DNA from: Faecalibacterium sp. UBA7177
GTDB lineage: Bacteria > Bacillota > Clostridia > Oscillospirales > Ruminococcaceae
Length of the DNA stretch: 8,206 nt
Direction of reading: 5' to 3'
Assembly: GCA_002491225.1 (NCBI GenBank)
Contig: DKVN01000069.1
Location: 25,381-33,586 of the forward strand
Part shown: piece by piece, positions 1 through 6,278 of the stretch
Layout of the letters: each line of letters starts with the position of its first letter
How positions within the stretch are numbered: the stretch's first letter is position 1
Program-made: the position numbers and the translations under genes
Notes under the pieces: generated by a model
Databases searched by the model: none
What the model was told of the DNA's origin: nothing
The model's input: the letters and a program-made list of their open reading frames with translations, nothing else

Positions 1-47
1 GCGCGCGGGCGGCCGCTGCTCCAAGATCCCGCAAGGAGGCATCTGTC

Positions 48-833
48 ATGAAGGTCACCCTGATCGCCCACACCCCAAACCCCGAGCAGGTGGTGGCGGC
101 GGCCGCAAAGCTCTGCTACTCGAGCGCCGGCATCGACGACCTGCTCGCCGGGCTGACCCCGGAAAAAAGCCGCGAGTTTGTGCGCAAACTCGCCAGCATG
201 GGCCACGAGAGCCCCACCGAGCACGCCAGCTTCACCTTTGCCATCGAGGGGGTCTCCCGCAGTTTGCTGGCCCAGATCACCCGGCACCGGATCGCCAGCT
301 ACAGCGTGCAGAGCCAGCGGTATGTGCGGATGGACGGGTTTTCCTATGTCACCCCGCCCGAGGTGGCGGGCTGCCCCGAGGCCGAGGCCGCCTTTTCCGA
401 GGTGATGGCGCAGGAGGACGCAAACTACCACCGCATCGCGGGCATCTTAAAGGAGGGGCACATCCGCCGCCTGATGGCCGAGGGCATCAGCGAGCAGGAG
501 GCCGCCAAAAAGGCCGAGAAGCTGGCCATTGAGGACGCCCGCTTTGTGCTGCCCAACGCCTGCGACACCAAGATGATCGTGACCATGAACGCCCGCAGCC
601 TGCAAAACTTTTTCCGCCACCGCTGCTGCAGCCGCGCCCAGTGGGAGATCCGGGCGCTGGCCAAGGAGATGCTGCGGCTGGTGCTGAAGGTCGCCCCCGC
701 CCTTTTTGAAACGGCGGGGCCCCCCTGTGTTGCCGGGCCCTGCCCCGAGGGCCGGATGAGCTGCGGGCGCGCCGAGGCGGTGCGGGCCGAGTATGAGGCG
801 CTGAAAAAGGAGGCGGGCCCGGATGCCGGATAA
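48..833 (+). CDS. thyX: Flavin-dependent thymidylate synthase ThyX
   Basis: ThyX makes dTMP from dUMP using methylenetetrahydrofolate and reduced FAD; unlike ThyA it releases tetrahydrofolate, so dihydrofolate reductase is not needed to recycle the cofactor. The 261-residue protein carries the family signature RHR-x7-S at residues 79–89 (RHRIASYSVQS), which contributes to the FAD/dUMP site. The segment around residues 175–200 (NARSLQNFFRHRCCSRAQWE) is the conserved C-terminal nucleotide/FAD-binding part. The tail has a Cys-rich GPPCVAGPCPEG…SCGR stretch that I recall from other Firmicutes ThyX proteins. The ATG is preceded by an AAGGAGG ribosome binding site about nine bases upstream. Its stop overlaps the tmk start by 11 bases, so translation is probably coupled and the two enzymes act in sequence. 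Family assignment is secure. Confidence 0.97.
   Translation: MKVTLIAHTPNPEQVVAAAAKLCYSSAGIDDLLAGLTPEKSREFVRKLASMGHESPTEHASFTFAIEGVSRSLLAQITRHRIASYSVQSQRYVRMDGFSYVTPPEVAGCPEAEAAFSEVMAQEDANYHRIAGILKEGHIRRLMAEGISEQEAAKKAEKLAIEDARFVLPNACDTKMIVTMNARSLQNFFRHRCCSRAQWEIRALAKEMLRLVLKVAPALFETAGPPCVAGPCPEGRMSCGRAEAVRAEYEALKKEAGPDAG
807..813 (+). promoter_or_regulatory. Ribosome binding site fixing the tmk start
   Basis: AAGGAGG lies inside the 3' end of thyX, nine bases before the ATG at 823. It supports the overlapping ATG over the in-frame GTG at 922, which has no comparable site. Confidence 0.75.
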
Positions 834-1611
834 CGCGCAGCGCGCCGTGGGGGCCGGGGGCGATTTTGCCGCGGGGGCTGATTGTACCCCGGGCGGCCCG
901 GCGGGCCCGGGTGGGCCGCAGGTGCCGCAAACAGCGCGCTCCGGCCGCCTGATCGTGGTCGAGGGGCTGGACGGCAGCGGCAAGGCCACCCAAGCAAAAC
1001 GGCTGGCCGCGGCGCTGACTGAACAGGAGCGGAAAGTACGGGAGATCTCCTTCCCCAACTACGAGAGCGAGTCCTCGGCGCTGGTGCGGATGTACCTCTC
1101 GGGCGAATTTGGCAGCCATCCGGGCGACGTCAACGCCTATGCGGCCTCGGCCTTTTACTCGGTGGATCGCTACGCCGGGTATAAGGCGGATTGGGGCGGC
1201 TTTTACGCCGGGGGCGGCATCCTGATCGCCGACCGCTACACCACCAGCAACGCGGTGCACCAGTGCGCCAAGCTGCCGCGGCAGGAGTGGGACGGCTTTT
1301 TGGACTGGCTCTTTCACTTTGAGTACACCCTGCTCGGCATCCCCGCGCCCGACCGGGTGCTCTACCTGCGGCTGGACCCGGCGGTCAGCCAACAGCTGCT
1401 GGCGGCGCGGTACGCCGGGGACGAGAGCAAAAAGGACATCCACGAGCGGGATCTCGAGTATCTTGCCCGCAGCCGGGCCGCGGCCGAGTACTGCGCCGCC
1501 CGGTTTGGCTGGCAGGTGATCGAGTGCGCCGAGGGCGGGGCGCTGCGCCCGGTGGAGGCGATCGGCCGGGATGTGCTGGCCGCCGCCGCACCGGCGCTGC
1601 CCGTGGGCTGA
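823..1611 (+). CDS. tmk: Thymidylate (dTMP) kinase
   Basis: Tmk phosphorylates dTMP to dTDP with ATP, the step after ThyX. The P-loop is at residues 48–56 (GLDGSGKAT). The DRY-type substrate motif is ADRYTTSNAVHQ, and the C-terminal part has the Arg/Lys-rich lid (ESKKDIHERDLEYLARSR). The protein is 262 residues, against about 200–215 for typical bacterial Tmk; much of the excess is a Gly/Pro/Ala-rich N-terminal leader of about 40 residues before the first strand (RLIVVEG). The ATG at 823 has a good ribosome binding site and overlaps thyX by 11 bases, so the leader is probably translated, although an in-frame GTG at 922 would give a more standard 229-residue protein. Oddity: the Walker A position after Lys54 is Ala instead of the Mg-binding Ser/Thr, with Thr one place later. 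I believe this GKAT form recurs in some Clostridia, so it may mark a subfamily and need not mean loss of function. Confidence 0.92.
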   Translation: MPDNAQRAVGAGGDFAAGADCTPGGPAGPGGPQVPQTARSGRLIVVEGLDGSGKATQAKRLAAALTEQERKVREISFPNYESESSALVRMYLSGEFGSHPGDVNAYAASAFYSVDRYAGYKADWGGFYAGGGILIADRYTTSNAVHQCAKLPRQEWDGFLDWLFHFEYTLLGIPAPDRVLYLRLDPAVSQQLLAARYAGDESKKDIHERDLEYLARSRAAAEYCAARFGWQVIECAEGGALRPVEAIGRDVLAAAAPALPVG

Positions 1612-1652
1612 AAAGCGCGTTTTGGCGCATTATTCTTATCATAGGATCGGTT

Positions 1653-1658
1653 GGAGGG
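1653..1658 (+). promoter_or_regulatory. Ribosome binding site deciding a TTG start
   Basis: GGAGGG sits eight bases before the TTG at 1667 and only two before the TTG at 1661. It therefore favours 1667 as the start of the DUF2156 gene. No ATG in frame lies close to it. Confidence 0.6.
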
Positions 1659-1666
1659 TTTTGTTT

Positions 1667-2572
1667 TTGGTTTTTCATGAGGTGACCGCGGAGGACAGCC
1701 AGTGGGCCGGGCCTCTCTTGCGGCAGAGCGGCTATGCAAGCTGCGAGTATGCGTTTGTGACCATCTTTATGTGGGCCCACATCTACCACACCAAGATCGC
1801 CCGGTTTGAGGACTGGGTCATCGCCCGCAGCGAGGGGCGGCATTCCTACCACTATCTCTTCCCCGCCGGGCGGGGGGACGAGCGGGCCGCGCTCGAGGCC
1901 ATCCGGGCCGACGCCGAAGCGGACGGCAAGCGGCTGGTGATTTTTTCGGTCTCGCCCGAGGCGAAGGCGCGGATGGAGGCGTATTTCCCCGGGGAATACA
2001 CCTTTACCGCCAACCGGGCGGACTACGACTATCTCTACCGCGCCGAGGATCTGGCGAACCTGGCGGGCAAAAAGTTTCAGAAAAAGCGCAACCACGTCTC
2101 CCGCTTTCTCAAGGAAAACCCGGACTGGCAGTTTCTGCCCATCACCGATGAGGCGATGCCGGCCATCCGGCAGTTCAACAACGAGTGGTGCCAGCTGTAC
2201 GACAACCGGGACGACGTCGGCATCGCGGCCGAGCACCGGGCCATCGAGCGGGTCTTCCGCCACTACGACGAATTGGGCCTCAAGGGCGGCTATATCACGG
2301 CGGGCGGGCGGATCGTGGCCTTCTCGTTTGGCAGCGCCATCAACGATAAGGTGTTTGACACCCATGTGGAAAAGGCGCTGTATGATGTGAACGGGGCTTA
2401 CAACATCATCAACCGGGAGATGGCGCGGGCCTTTTGCACCGGGTACGAGTACATCAACCGGGAGGACGATGTGGGCGAGGAGGGGCTGCGCACCGCGAAA
2501 CTCTCCTACAACCCCGAGCGGCTGGAGGAGAAATGGATCGCGACACTCGCCTCGCAGGCGCAGCCGGAATAA
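1667..2572 (+). CDS. DUF2156 (LPG synthase C-terminal-like) protein
   Basis: This 301-residue protein matches the DUF2156 pattern, a GNAT-fold domain also found at the C-terminus of phosphatidylglycerol lysyltransferase (MprF). Recognisable segments are GKKFQKKRNHVSRF near residues 134–147, HVEKALYDVNGAYNIINRE near 233–251, and YINREDDVGEEGLRTAKLSY near 262–281. There are no membrane segments, so it is a soluble stand-alone domain, unlike MprF. The reading frame stays open back to an ATG at 1571 inside tmk, but that extension is unlike the family. TTG at 1667 gives the expected N-terminus (MVFHEVTAED) with GGAGGG eight bases upstream. It is followed after 97 bases by a GNAT acetyltransferase. 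By family analogy it could transfer an aminoacyl or acyl group; the substrate is unknown. Domain assignment is good, function uncertain. Confidence 0.85.
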   Translation: MVFHEVTAEDSQWAGPLLRQSGYASCEYAFVTIFMWAHIYHTKIARFEDWVIARSEGRHSYHYLFPAGRGDERAALEAIRADAEADGKRLVIFSVSPEAKARMEAYFPGEYTFTANRADYDYLYRAEDLANLAGKKFQKKRNHVSRFLKENPDWQFLPITDEAMPAIRQFNNEWCQLYDNRDDVGIAAEHRAIERVFRHYDELGLKGGYITAGGRIVAFSFGSAINDKVFDTHVEKALYDVNGAYNIINREMARAFCTGYEYINREDDVGEEGLRTAKLSYNPERLEEKWIATLASQAQPE

Positions 2573-2669
2573 CCGAAGGCTGCTTTGCCCGCGCATTCGC
2601 GCATTGTTGAGGGGAGCATCAGGGCTGGCGAAAGTTTTGGCAGCCCGCATCAGAGGGGGGAAAATCAGG

Positions 2670-3545
2670 ATGGAATACCGCAAGGCCGCACCGGCCGAGT
2701 TTGACGCGCTGACCGCGCTGTTCCGAGAGGTATTTGGGGACACCGAGGCCTTTGCCCGGATGGTTTTGGAGCAGTTTGCCGGGCCGGGCTGGGTATATCT
2801 GGCGCGGGAGGACGCCGCGCCGCAGGCGCAGGCGCAAGCCCAAGCGGGGCCCTGCGCGGTGCTCTGCGCGGTGCCGGTAACGCTGAAGCACAAGGGCGCC
2901 GAGCAGGCCGGGGCCTACTTTTATGGCCTCGCCACCGCCCCCGCCGCCCGAAAGCAGGGGGTGATGAGCGGCCTGATCGAGCACGCCTGCGCCGACCTGG
3001 CCGGGCAGGGGGTGCGCTTTGTCACCCTGGTGCCCGAGGGGCCGGAGCTGTTCGGCTTTTACGAAAAGCGCGGGTTCCAAAGGGCGTTTGGCCGCCGCAT
3101 CGTCCAGCGCGGGGTGCGGCACAACCTCTGGGCGCAGGCCGAGTTCGACACGGTCACCGCCCGGCACTGGCAGGCCCTGCGGGCGCAGTACGCCCCCGAG
3201 GGGGTCGCCTTTTCCGCGGCGGGCGCCGAGGCGGTGCTGGCCGACCTCTACTCGGCCGGGGCGACCATCGTCTTTGCTGAGGACGGCTACGGCATCTACT
3301 TTGTCAAGGGCGAGACGATGCGGTTTACCGAGCTGTTCGCCGAGGGCGACCGCGCCGCCGAGCGGCTGCTCGAGGCCGCGCGGGAGCGCGAGCGGGCCGA
3401 GCGGGCGGTGATCCAGCTCGGCGCGACCCAAAACCTCTTTTTGGGCGAGGGCGAGGCGCGGGACTACGGCATGATCCGCTTTTTGGGCGCGCCGTTTGAT
3501 GTATCCGAGGGCTACATGGGCAACATGATGGACGAGGAAGCGTAA
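2670..3545 (+). CDS. GNAT family N-acetyltransferase
   Basis: This is a 291-residue protein with an N-terminal GNAT fold, expected to transfer an acetyl group from acetyl-CoA to an amine; the acceptor cannot be read from the sequence. The family signals are the strand YFYGLATAPAARKQGVMSGLI (about residues 83–103), whose RKQGVM is the acetyl-CoA pyrophosphate-binding turn, and FGFYEKRGFQ (128–137), the usual last GNAT motif. A second part of about 150 residues follows that I cannot assign. Residues 52–59 are (QA)x4, a low-complexity insertion between two strands. ATG 2670 was chosen because GAGGGGGG lies nine bases upstream and the N-terminus MEYRKAAPAEFDAL is a typical GNAT start; the open frame extends back to 2469 only as overlap with the DUF2156 gene. 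A 97-base gap separates it from that gene, and cotranscription is likely. Confidence 0.85.
   Translation: MEYRKAAPAEFDALTALFREVFGDTEAFARMVLEQFAGPGWVYLAREDAAPQAQAQAQAGPCAVLCAVPVTLKHKGAEQAGAYFYGLATAPAARKQGVMSGLIEHACADLAGQGVRFVTLVPEGPELFGFYEKRGFQRAFGRRIVQRGVRHNLWAQAEFDTVTARHWQALRAQYAPEGVAFSAAGAEAVLADLYSAGATIVFAEDGYGIYFVKGETMRFTELFAEGDRAAERLLEAARERERAERAVIQLGATQNLFLGEGEARDYGMIRFLGAPFDVSEGYMGNMMDEEA
2823..2846 (+). repeat. Four-unit Gln-Ala codon repeat
   Basis: Four hexamers of the type CAGGCG/CAAGCC in tandem encode (Gln-Ala)x4 inside the GNAT gene. The frame is kept. Short repeats of this kind can vary in copy number by replication slippage. Confidence 0.8.
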
Positions 3546-3664
3546 TGTTGCGCTCCCCCTCTCCGTCCGCGCTGACAGGCGGCCAGCCGCGCCGCCCGCC
3601 CCGCCATTTTGCCCCCGCCGGGCAGACAGCCCCGGCAAAACTCTAAAAAAGAAGGACGAAAACA
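3546..3664 (+). other. GNAT–mltG intergenic leader with two hairpins
   Basis: This 119-base gap holds GGCGGC/GCCGCC (3578–3583 with 3591–3596, 7-base loop) and GCCGGG/CCCGGC (3617–3622 with 3631–3636, 8-base loop). The second overlaps an alternative pairing, TTTTGCC (3607–3613) with GGCAAAA (3634–3640), so the two folds exclude each other. Neither hairpin is followed by a T-run on the plus strand, so neither is a standard terminator. I see no convincing -35/-10 pair. AAGGA at 3652–3656 is the mltG ribosome binding site. Confidence 0.45.
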
Positions 3665-4876
3665 ATGGAAGAACGCCAGGTATATCGCAGCCAGAACCGC
3701 CCGCAGCAAAGTGGGCCGAACCACCCCGCGCCGGAGGGCCGCCGCCCCCGCCGCAAAAAGGGCAAAGCCAGCCCCGCCCGCGTCGGCTGCCTCGTCGTGC
3801 TGGTGCTGCTGGTCGCGGCGCTGATCGGGCTGGGGGTCATCGGAACTCAGATCGTCCGGGACGTGACCGGGGACGATTGGCTCGGCAGCGAGATCGACCT
3901 CTTCATCGAGCAGGGCAGCGGGCCGCAGGCCATCGCCCAAAACCTCAAGGACGCGGGGCTGATCCGCTACCCCACCATCTTCCGGCTCTACCTCAAGCAG
4001 CGGGGCGAGGCGGGCAACCTGCAGTACGGCGAGTTCACCCTCAGCGAGGGGATGAGCTACGACGAGATCATCGAGGTGCTGACCACCGTCCAGAACCGGC
4101 GCGAGACCACCACCGTCACCTTCCCCGAGGGCATCACGGCCATCCAGTTTGCCCAGCGGATGGAAGCCGCGGGCCTTTGCACCGCGCAGGAGTTCCTCGA
4201 CTGCGCCAACGGGCTGGACGGCAGCGATTTCAGCCAGCACGAATTCTGGAACCAGATCCCGGACGACCCCGACCGCTTTATGAAGGCCGAGGGCTACCTC
4301 TCGCCCAACACCTACGAGTTCTACACCGATGACACGGTATACAACTATGTGGACAAGCTCTACACCCAGTTTGAGGCCACCATCACCCCCGCCATGGAGG
4401 CGCGGATGGAGGAGCTCGGCATGACCCTCGACGAGACGGTGATCCTGGCCAGCTTTGTGCAGGAGGAGGCCGGAAACGAGGAGAGCGCCCATGTCTCGGC
4501 GGTCTTCCACAACCGGCTGGCACCGGGCTCGCCCTTCCCGCGGCTCGAGAGCAATGTCAGCAGCTATGTCGAGCGGGACGACGACAACAACTACCTCTAC
4601 AACTGGGTCGCGCCCTACCTGGGCGGCTGGGATGTCCTGACCCAGGACTACAAAAACATCTACGACGCCTACAACACCTACGAGCGGGAGGGCCTGCCCG
4701 CCGGGCCGGTCTCGAACCCCGGCTCCGCCGCCCTTGAGGCCGCCCTCTGGCCGGATCAGGAGTTTTTGGACGAGGGGTACTACTTCTTTGTCACCGACAA
4801 AAACGGCAAGTACTACTACGGCAAAACCACTGCCGAGCACGCGGCCAACTGCAACGTGGCCTTCTCGGTGCAGTAA
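3665..4876 (+). CDS. mltG: Endolytic murein transglycosylase MltG (YceG-like)
   Basis: MltG is a membrane-anchored lytic transglycosylase that cuts nascent glycan strands inside the chain and is thought to set their length or end their synthesis. The 403-residue protein has a basic, Pro/Arg-rich cytoplasmic N-terminus (about 1–38) and one membrane segment (about 40–64, GCLVVLVLLVAALIGLGVIG). A LysM-like region follows (about 78–140, FIEQGSGPQAIAQNLKDAGL), then the catalytic YceG domain (about 150–400). LASFVQEEAG at 261–270 matches the active-site segment LASIVEKE of Escherichia coli YceG; Glu268 is the likely catalytic residue. The C-terminal YNTYEREGLPAGPVSNPGSAAL (336–357) is nearly diagnostic. 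The family's conserved LQ(S/T)D segment reads LESN here, an Asp-to-Asn change. The length is normal for Firmicutes. The ATG has AAGGA eight bases upstream. A strong intrinsic terminator follows the gene. Confidence 0.96.
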   Translation: MEERQVYRSQNRPQQSGPNHPAPEGRRPRRKKGKASPARVGCLVVLVLLVAALIGLGVIGTQIVRDVTGDDWLGSEIDLFIEQGSGPQAIAQNLKDAGLIRYPTIFRLYLKQRGEAGNLQYGEFTLSEGMSYDEIIEVLTTVQNRRETTTVTFPEGITAIQFAQRMEAAGLCTAQEFLDCANGLDGSDFSQHEFWNQIPDDPDRFMKAEGYLSPNTYEFYTDDTVYNYVDKLYTQFEATITPAMEARMEELGMTLDETVILASFVQEEAGNEESAHVSAVFHNRLAPGSPFPRLESNVSSYVERDDDNNYLYNWVAPYLGGWDVLTQDYKNIYDAYNTYEREGLPAGPVSNPGSAALEAALWPDQEFLDEGYYFFVTDKNGKYYYGKTTAEHAANCNVAFSVQ

Positions 4877-4899
4877 GCGGCATTTGTCAGACAAGCAGC

Positions 4900-4943
4900 A
4901 AAAAGGCCGCGGCAGGCTTTCCAGTAAGCCCCGCGGCCTTTTT
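4900..4943 (+). terminator. Intrinsic terminator after mltG / in the trhP leader
   Basis: AAAAAGGCCGCGG (4900–4912) pairs perfectly with CCGCGGCCTTTTT (4931–4943). Inside, GGCTT (4915–4919) pairs with AAGCC (4926–4930) around a six-base loop, leaving a two-base bulge. The T-run on the right gives a plus-strand terminator, and the A-run on the left makes it bidirectional in principle. It begins 24 bases after the mltG stop and ends 27 bases before the trhP ATG, so it could also act as an attenuator for trhP. Confidence 0.9.
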
Positions 4944-4956
4944 CTCGAATGAAGTG

Positions 4957-4963
4957 AAGGAGG
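4957..4963 (+). promoter_or_regulatory. Ribosome binding site of the U32 peptidase gene
   Basis: AAGGAGG is seven bases before the ATG at 4971 and only four before an in-frame TTG at 4968, so the ATG is preferred. It starts 14 bases after the terminator hairpin ends. Confidence 0.75.
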
Positions 4964-4970
4964 AGTTTTG

Positions 4971-6203
4971 ATGCTGCCGACCCCTGAACTGCTCAGCCCC
5001 GCCGGGGATCTCGAGCGGCTGCAGTACGCCATCCGCTACGGCGCGGACGCGGTGTATGCCGCCCTGCCGGAATTTGGGATGCGCTCGGCCCCCCGCAACT
5101 TCACCCCGGCCGAGCTGGAGGAGGGCTGCATCTTCGCCCACGCGCGGGGCAAAAAGGTGTATGTCACCCTCAACACCCTGCCCAGAAACGAGGAGCTCGA
5201 CCGGCTGCCCGCCGCCATCGCCGACGCGAAAACTGCCGGGGCGGACGGCTTTATCGTGGCGGATCTGGGGGTGCTGCGGCTGGTGCAGCGGCATGCGCCG
5301 GGCGTTGCCATCCACCTTTCCACCCAGATGGGCATCACCAACTACGCCGCGGCCGCGGCCGCCTACGAGCTGGGGGCCAGCCGGGTGGTGCTTGCGCGGG
5401 AGCTGAGCCTCGAAGAGATCGCGGTGATCCGGGACAACACCCCGCCCGCGCTGGAGCTCGAGGCCTTTGTGCACGGGGCCATGTGCATGAGCGTCTCGGG
5501 CCGCTGCCTGCTGAGCCAGTACCTCACCGGGCGGGACGCCAACCGCGGCCAGTGCGCCCAGCCCTGCCGCTGGAAGTACCAGCTGGTAGAGGAGACCCGC
5601 CCCGGCCAGTACATGGAGATCGGCGAGGGGCCGGAGGGCAGCTATATCCTCAACGCGGACGACCTCTGCACCGCGCCCTTCCTTGACCTGCTCTGCACCG
5701 CCGGGGTGGACAGCCTCAAGATCGAGGGGCGGGCCAAGAGCTTTTACTATGTGGCCTCGGTCACCGCGGCCTACCGCCAGGCGCTGGACGCCTTTTTGCA
5801 GGCCCCGCAGGCCGAGTACCGCTGCCCCGAGCGGGTGCTGGACGAGTTGACCCGCACCAGCCACCGGCACTACTCCCCCGGCTTCTATTTTGGCCGGGAG
5901 CACGCGACCCAGAGCCCCGCGCGGGGCGGCTACCTGCGCGAGTGGGAGCTGGTGGGCACGGTGGACGAGTGGTACGACGGCCGGGCCTGGTGCACCCAGC
6001 GGGGCAGGTTTACGCTGGGCGAGACGCTCGAGGTGCTCTGCCCCACCGGCGAGGTGCTCTCCCTCACGCCGGCGTGGATCGAGGACGGCGAGGGCGCGCG
6101 GATCGAGGCCACCCCCCACGCCATGATGAAGTTCAGCCTGCCCGCCCCCGAGCCCCTGCCGCCCTACAGTCTGCTGCGCCGGAAGCTGGCCGCGGCGGAA
6201 TGA
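4971..6203 (+). CDS. trhP: U32 family peptidase, TrhP-like (tRNA 5-hydroxyuridine formation)
   Basis: U32 proteins named TrhP (E. coli YegQ, B. subtilis YrrN/YrrO) are needed for prephenate-dependent 5-hydroxylation of the wobble uridine 34 in tRNA; related members act on 23S rRNA (RlhA) or are called collagenases. This 410-residue protein has PELLSPAGDLERLQYAIRYG at 5–24 and the U32 signature around 164–182 (EAFVHGAMC…GRCLLS). Cysteines 172, 179, 195 and 199 have the spacing expected for the iron–sulfur ligands of this family. SLKIEGRAKSFYYV near 248–261 and the C-terminal beta domain with an H-rich SHRHYSPGFYFG (297–308) are also typical. The length is close to YrrO (TrhP2) rather than the shorter YrrN. 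Its place after mltG agrees with the B. subtilis order, where trmR and trhP1 lie between. Family certain; the tRNA role is inferred from homology and context. Confidence 0.9.
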   Translation: MLPTPELLSPAGDLERLQYAIRYGADAVYAALPEFGMRSAPRNFTPAELEEGCIFAHARGKKVYVTLNTLPRNEELDRLPAAIADAKTAGADGFIVADLGVLRLVQRHAPGVAIHLSTQMGITNYAAAAAAYELGASRVVLARELSLEEIAVIRDNTPPALELEAFVHGAMCMSVSGRCLLSQYLTGRDANRGQCAQPCRWKYQLVEETRPGQYMEIGEGPEGSYILNADDLCTAPFLDLLCTAGVDSLKIEGRAKSFYYVASVTAAYRQALDAFLQAPQAEYRCPERVLDELTRTSHRHYSPGFYFGREHATQSPARGGYLREWELVGTVDEWYDGRAWCTQRGRFTLGETLEVLCPTGEVLSLTPAWIEDGEGARIEATPHAMMKFSLPAPEPLPPYSLLRRKLAAAE

Positions 6204-6213
6204 CCCCGCAGCG

Positions 6214-6248
6214 CGCGCGGCCCGCGCGGGCGGAAGCCGGGCGGAAGC
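6214..6248 (+). repeat. GC hairpin plus tandem 11-base repeat
   Basis: CGCGCG (6214–6219) can pair with CGCGCG (6223–6228) around a three-base loop; CCCGCGCGGG at 6221–6230 is also a perfect palindrome. GGGCGGAAGC then occurs twice (6228–6237 and 6239–6248), a period of 11. There is no T-run, so this is not a standard terminator. It fills most of the gap between trhP and the kinase gene. Confidence 0.5.
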
Positions 6249-6278
6249 TTAGCGTTAGAGAAAGAGGGAGGCTTTGCG

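Noticed and set aside
1..51. Possible end of an upstream plus-strand gene stopping at the TGA overlapping the thyX ATG
   Set aside because: Only 16 codons are visible and they match nothing I recognise; an ATGA overlap is plausible but unsupported.
487..1443. 318-codon open frame on the minus strand across thyX and tmk
   Set aside because: Antisense shadow with Arg/Pro/Gly-rich composition and no recognisable domain.
1622..1642. Promoter formed by TTGGCG and TATCAT
   Set aside because: The spacing is nine bases, too short for a sigma-70-type promoter; only the -10-like part is a fair match.
1571..1666. Longer DUF2156 protein starting at ATG 1571 inside tmk
   Set aside because: The added 32 residues are unlike the family and that ATG has no ribosome binding site; TTG 1667 has one.
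2469..2669. Longer GNAT protein starting inside the DUF2156 gene
   Set aside because: The extra residues are an Arg/Ser-rich frame shadow; ATG 2670 has a good ribosome binding site and a typical GNAT start.
3512..5032. 506-codon open frame on the minus strand across the end of GNAT, mltG and the start of trhP
   Set aside because: It is antisense to clearly recognised genes, has low-complexity composition, and is expected in G+C-rich DNA where antisense stops are rare.
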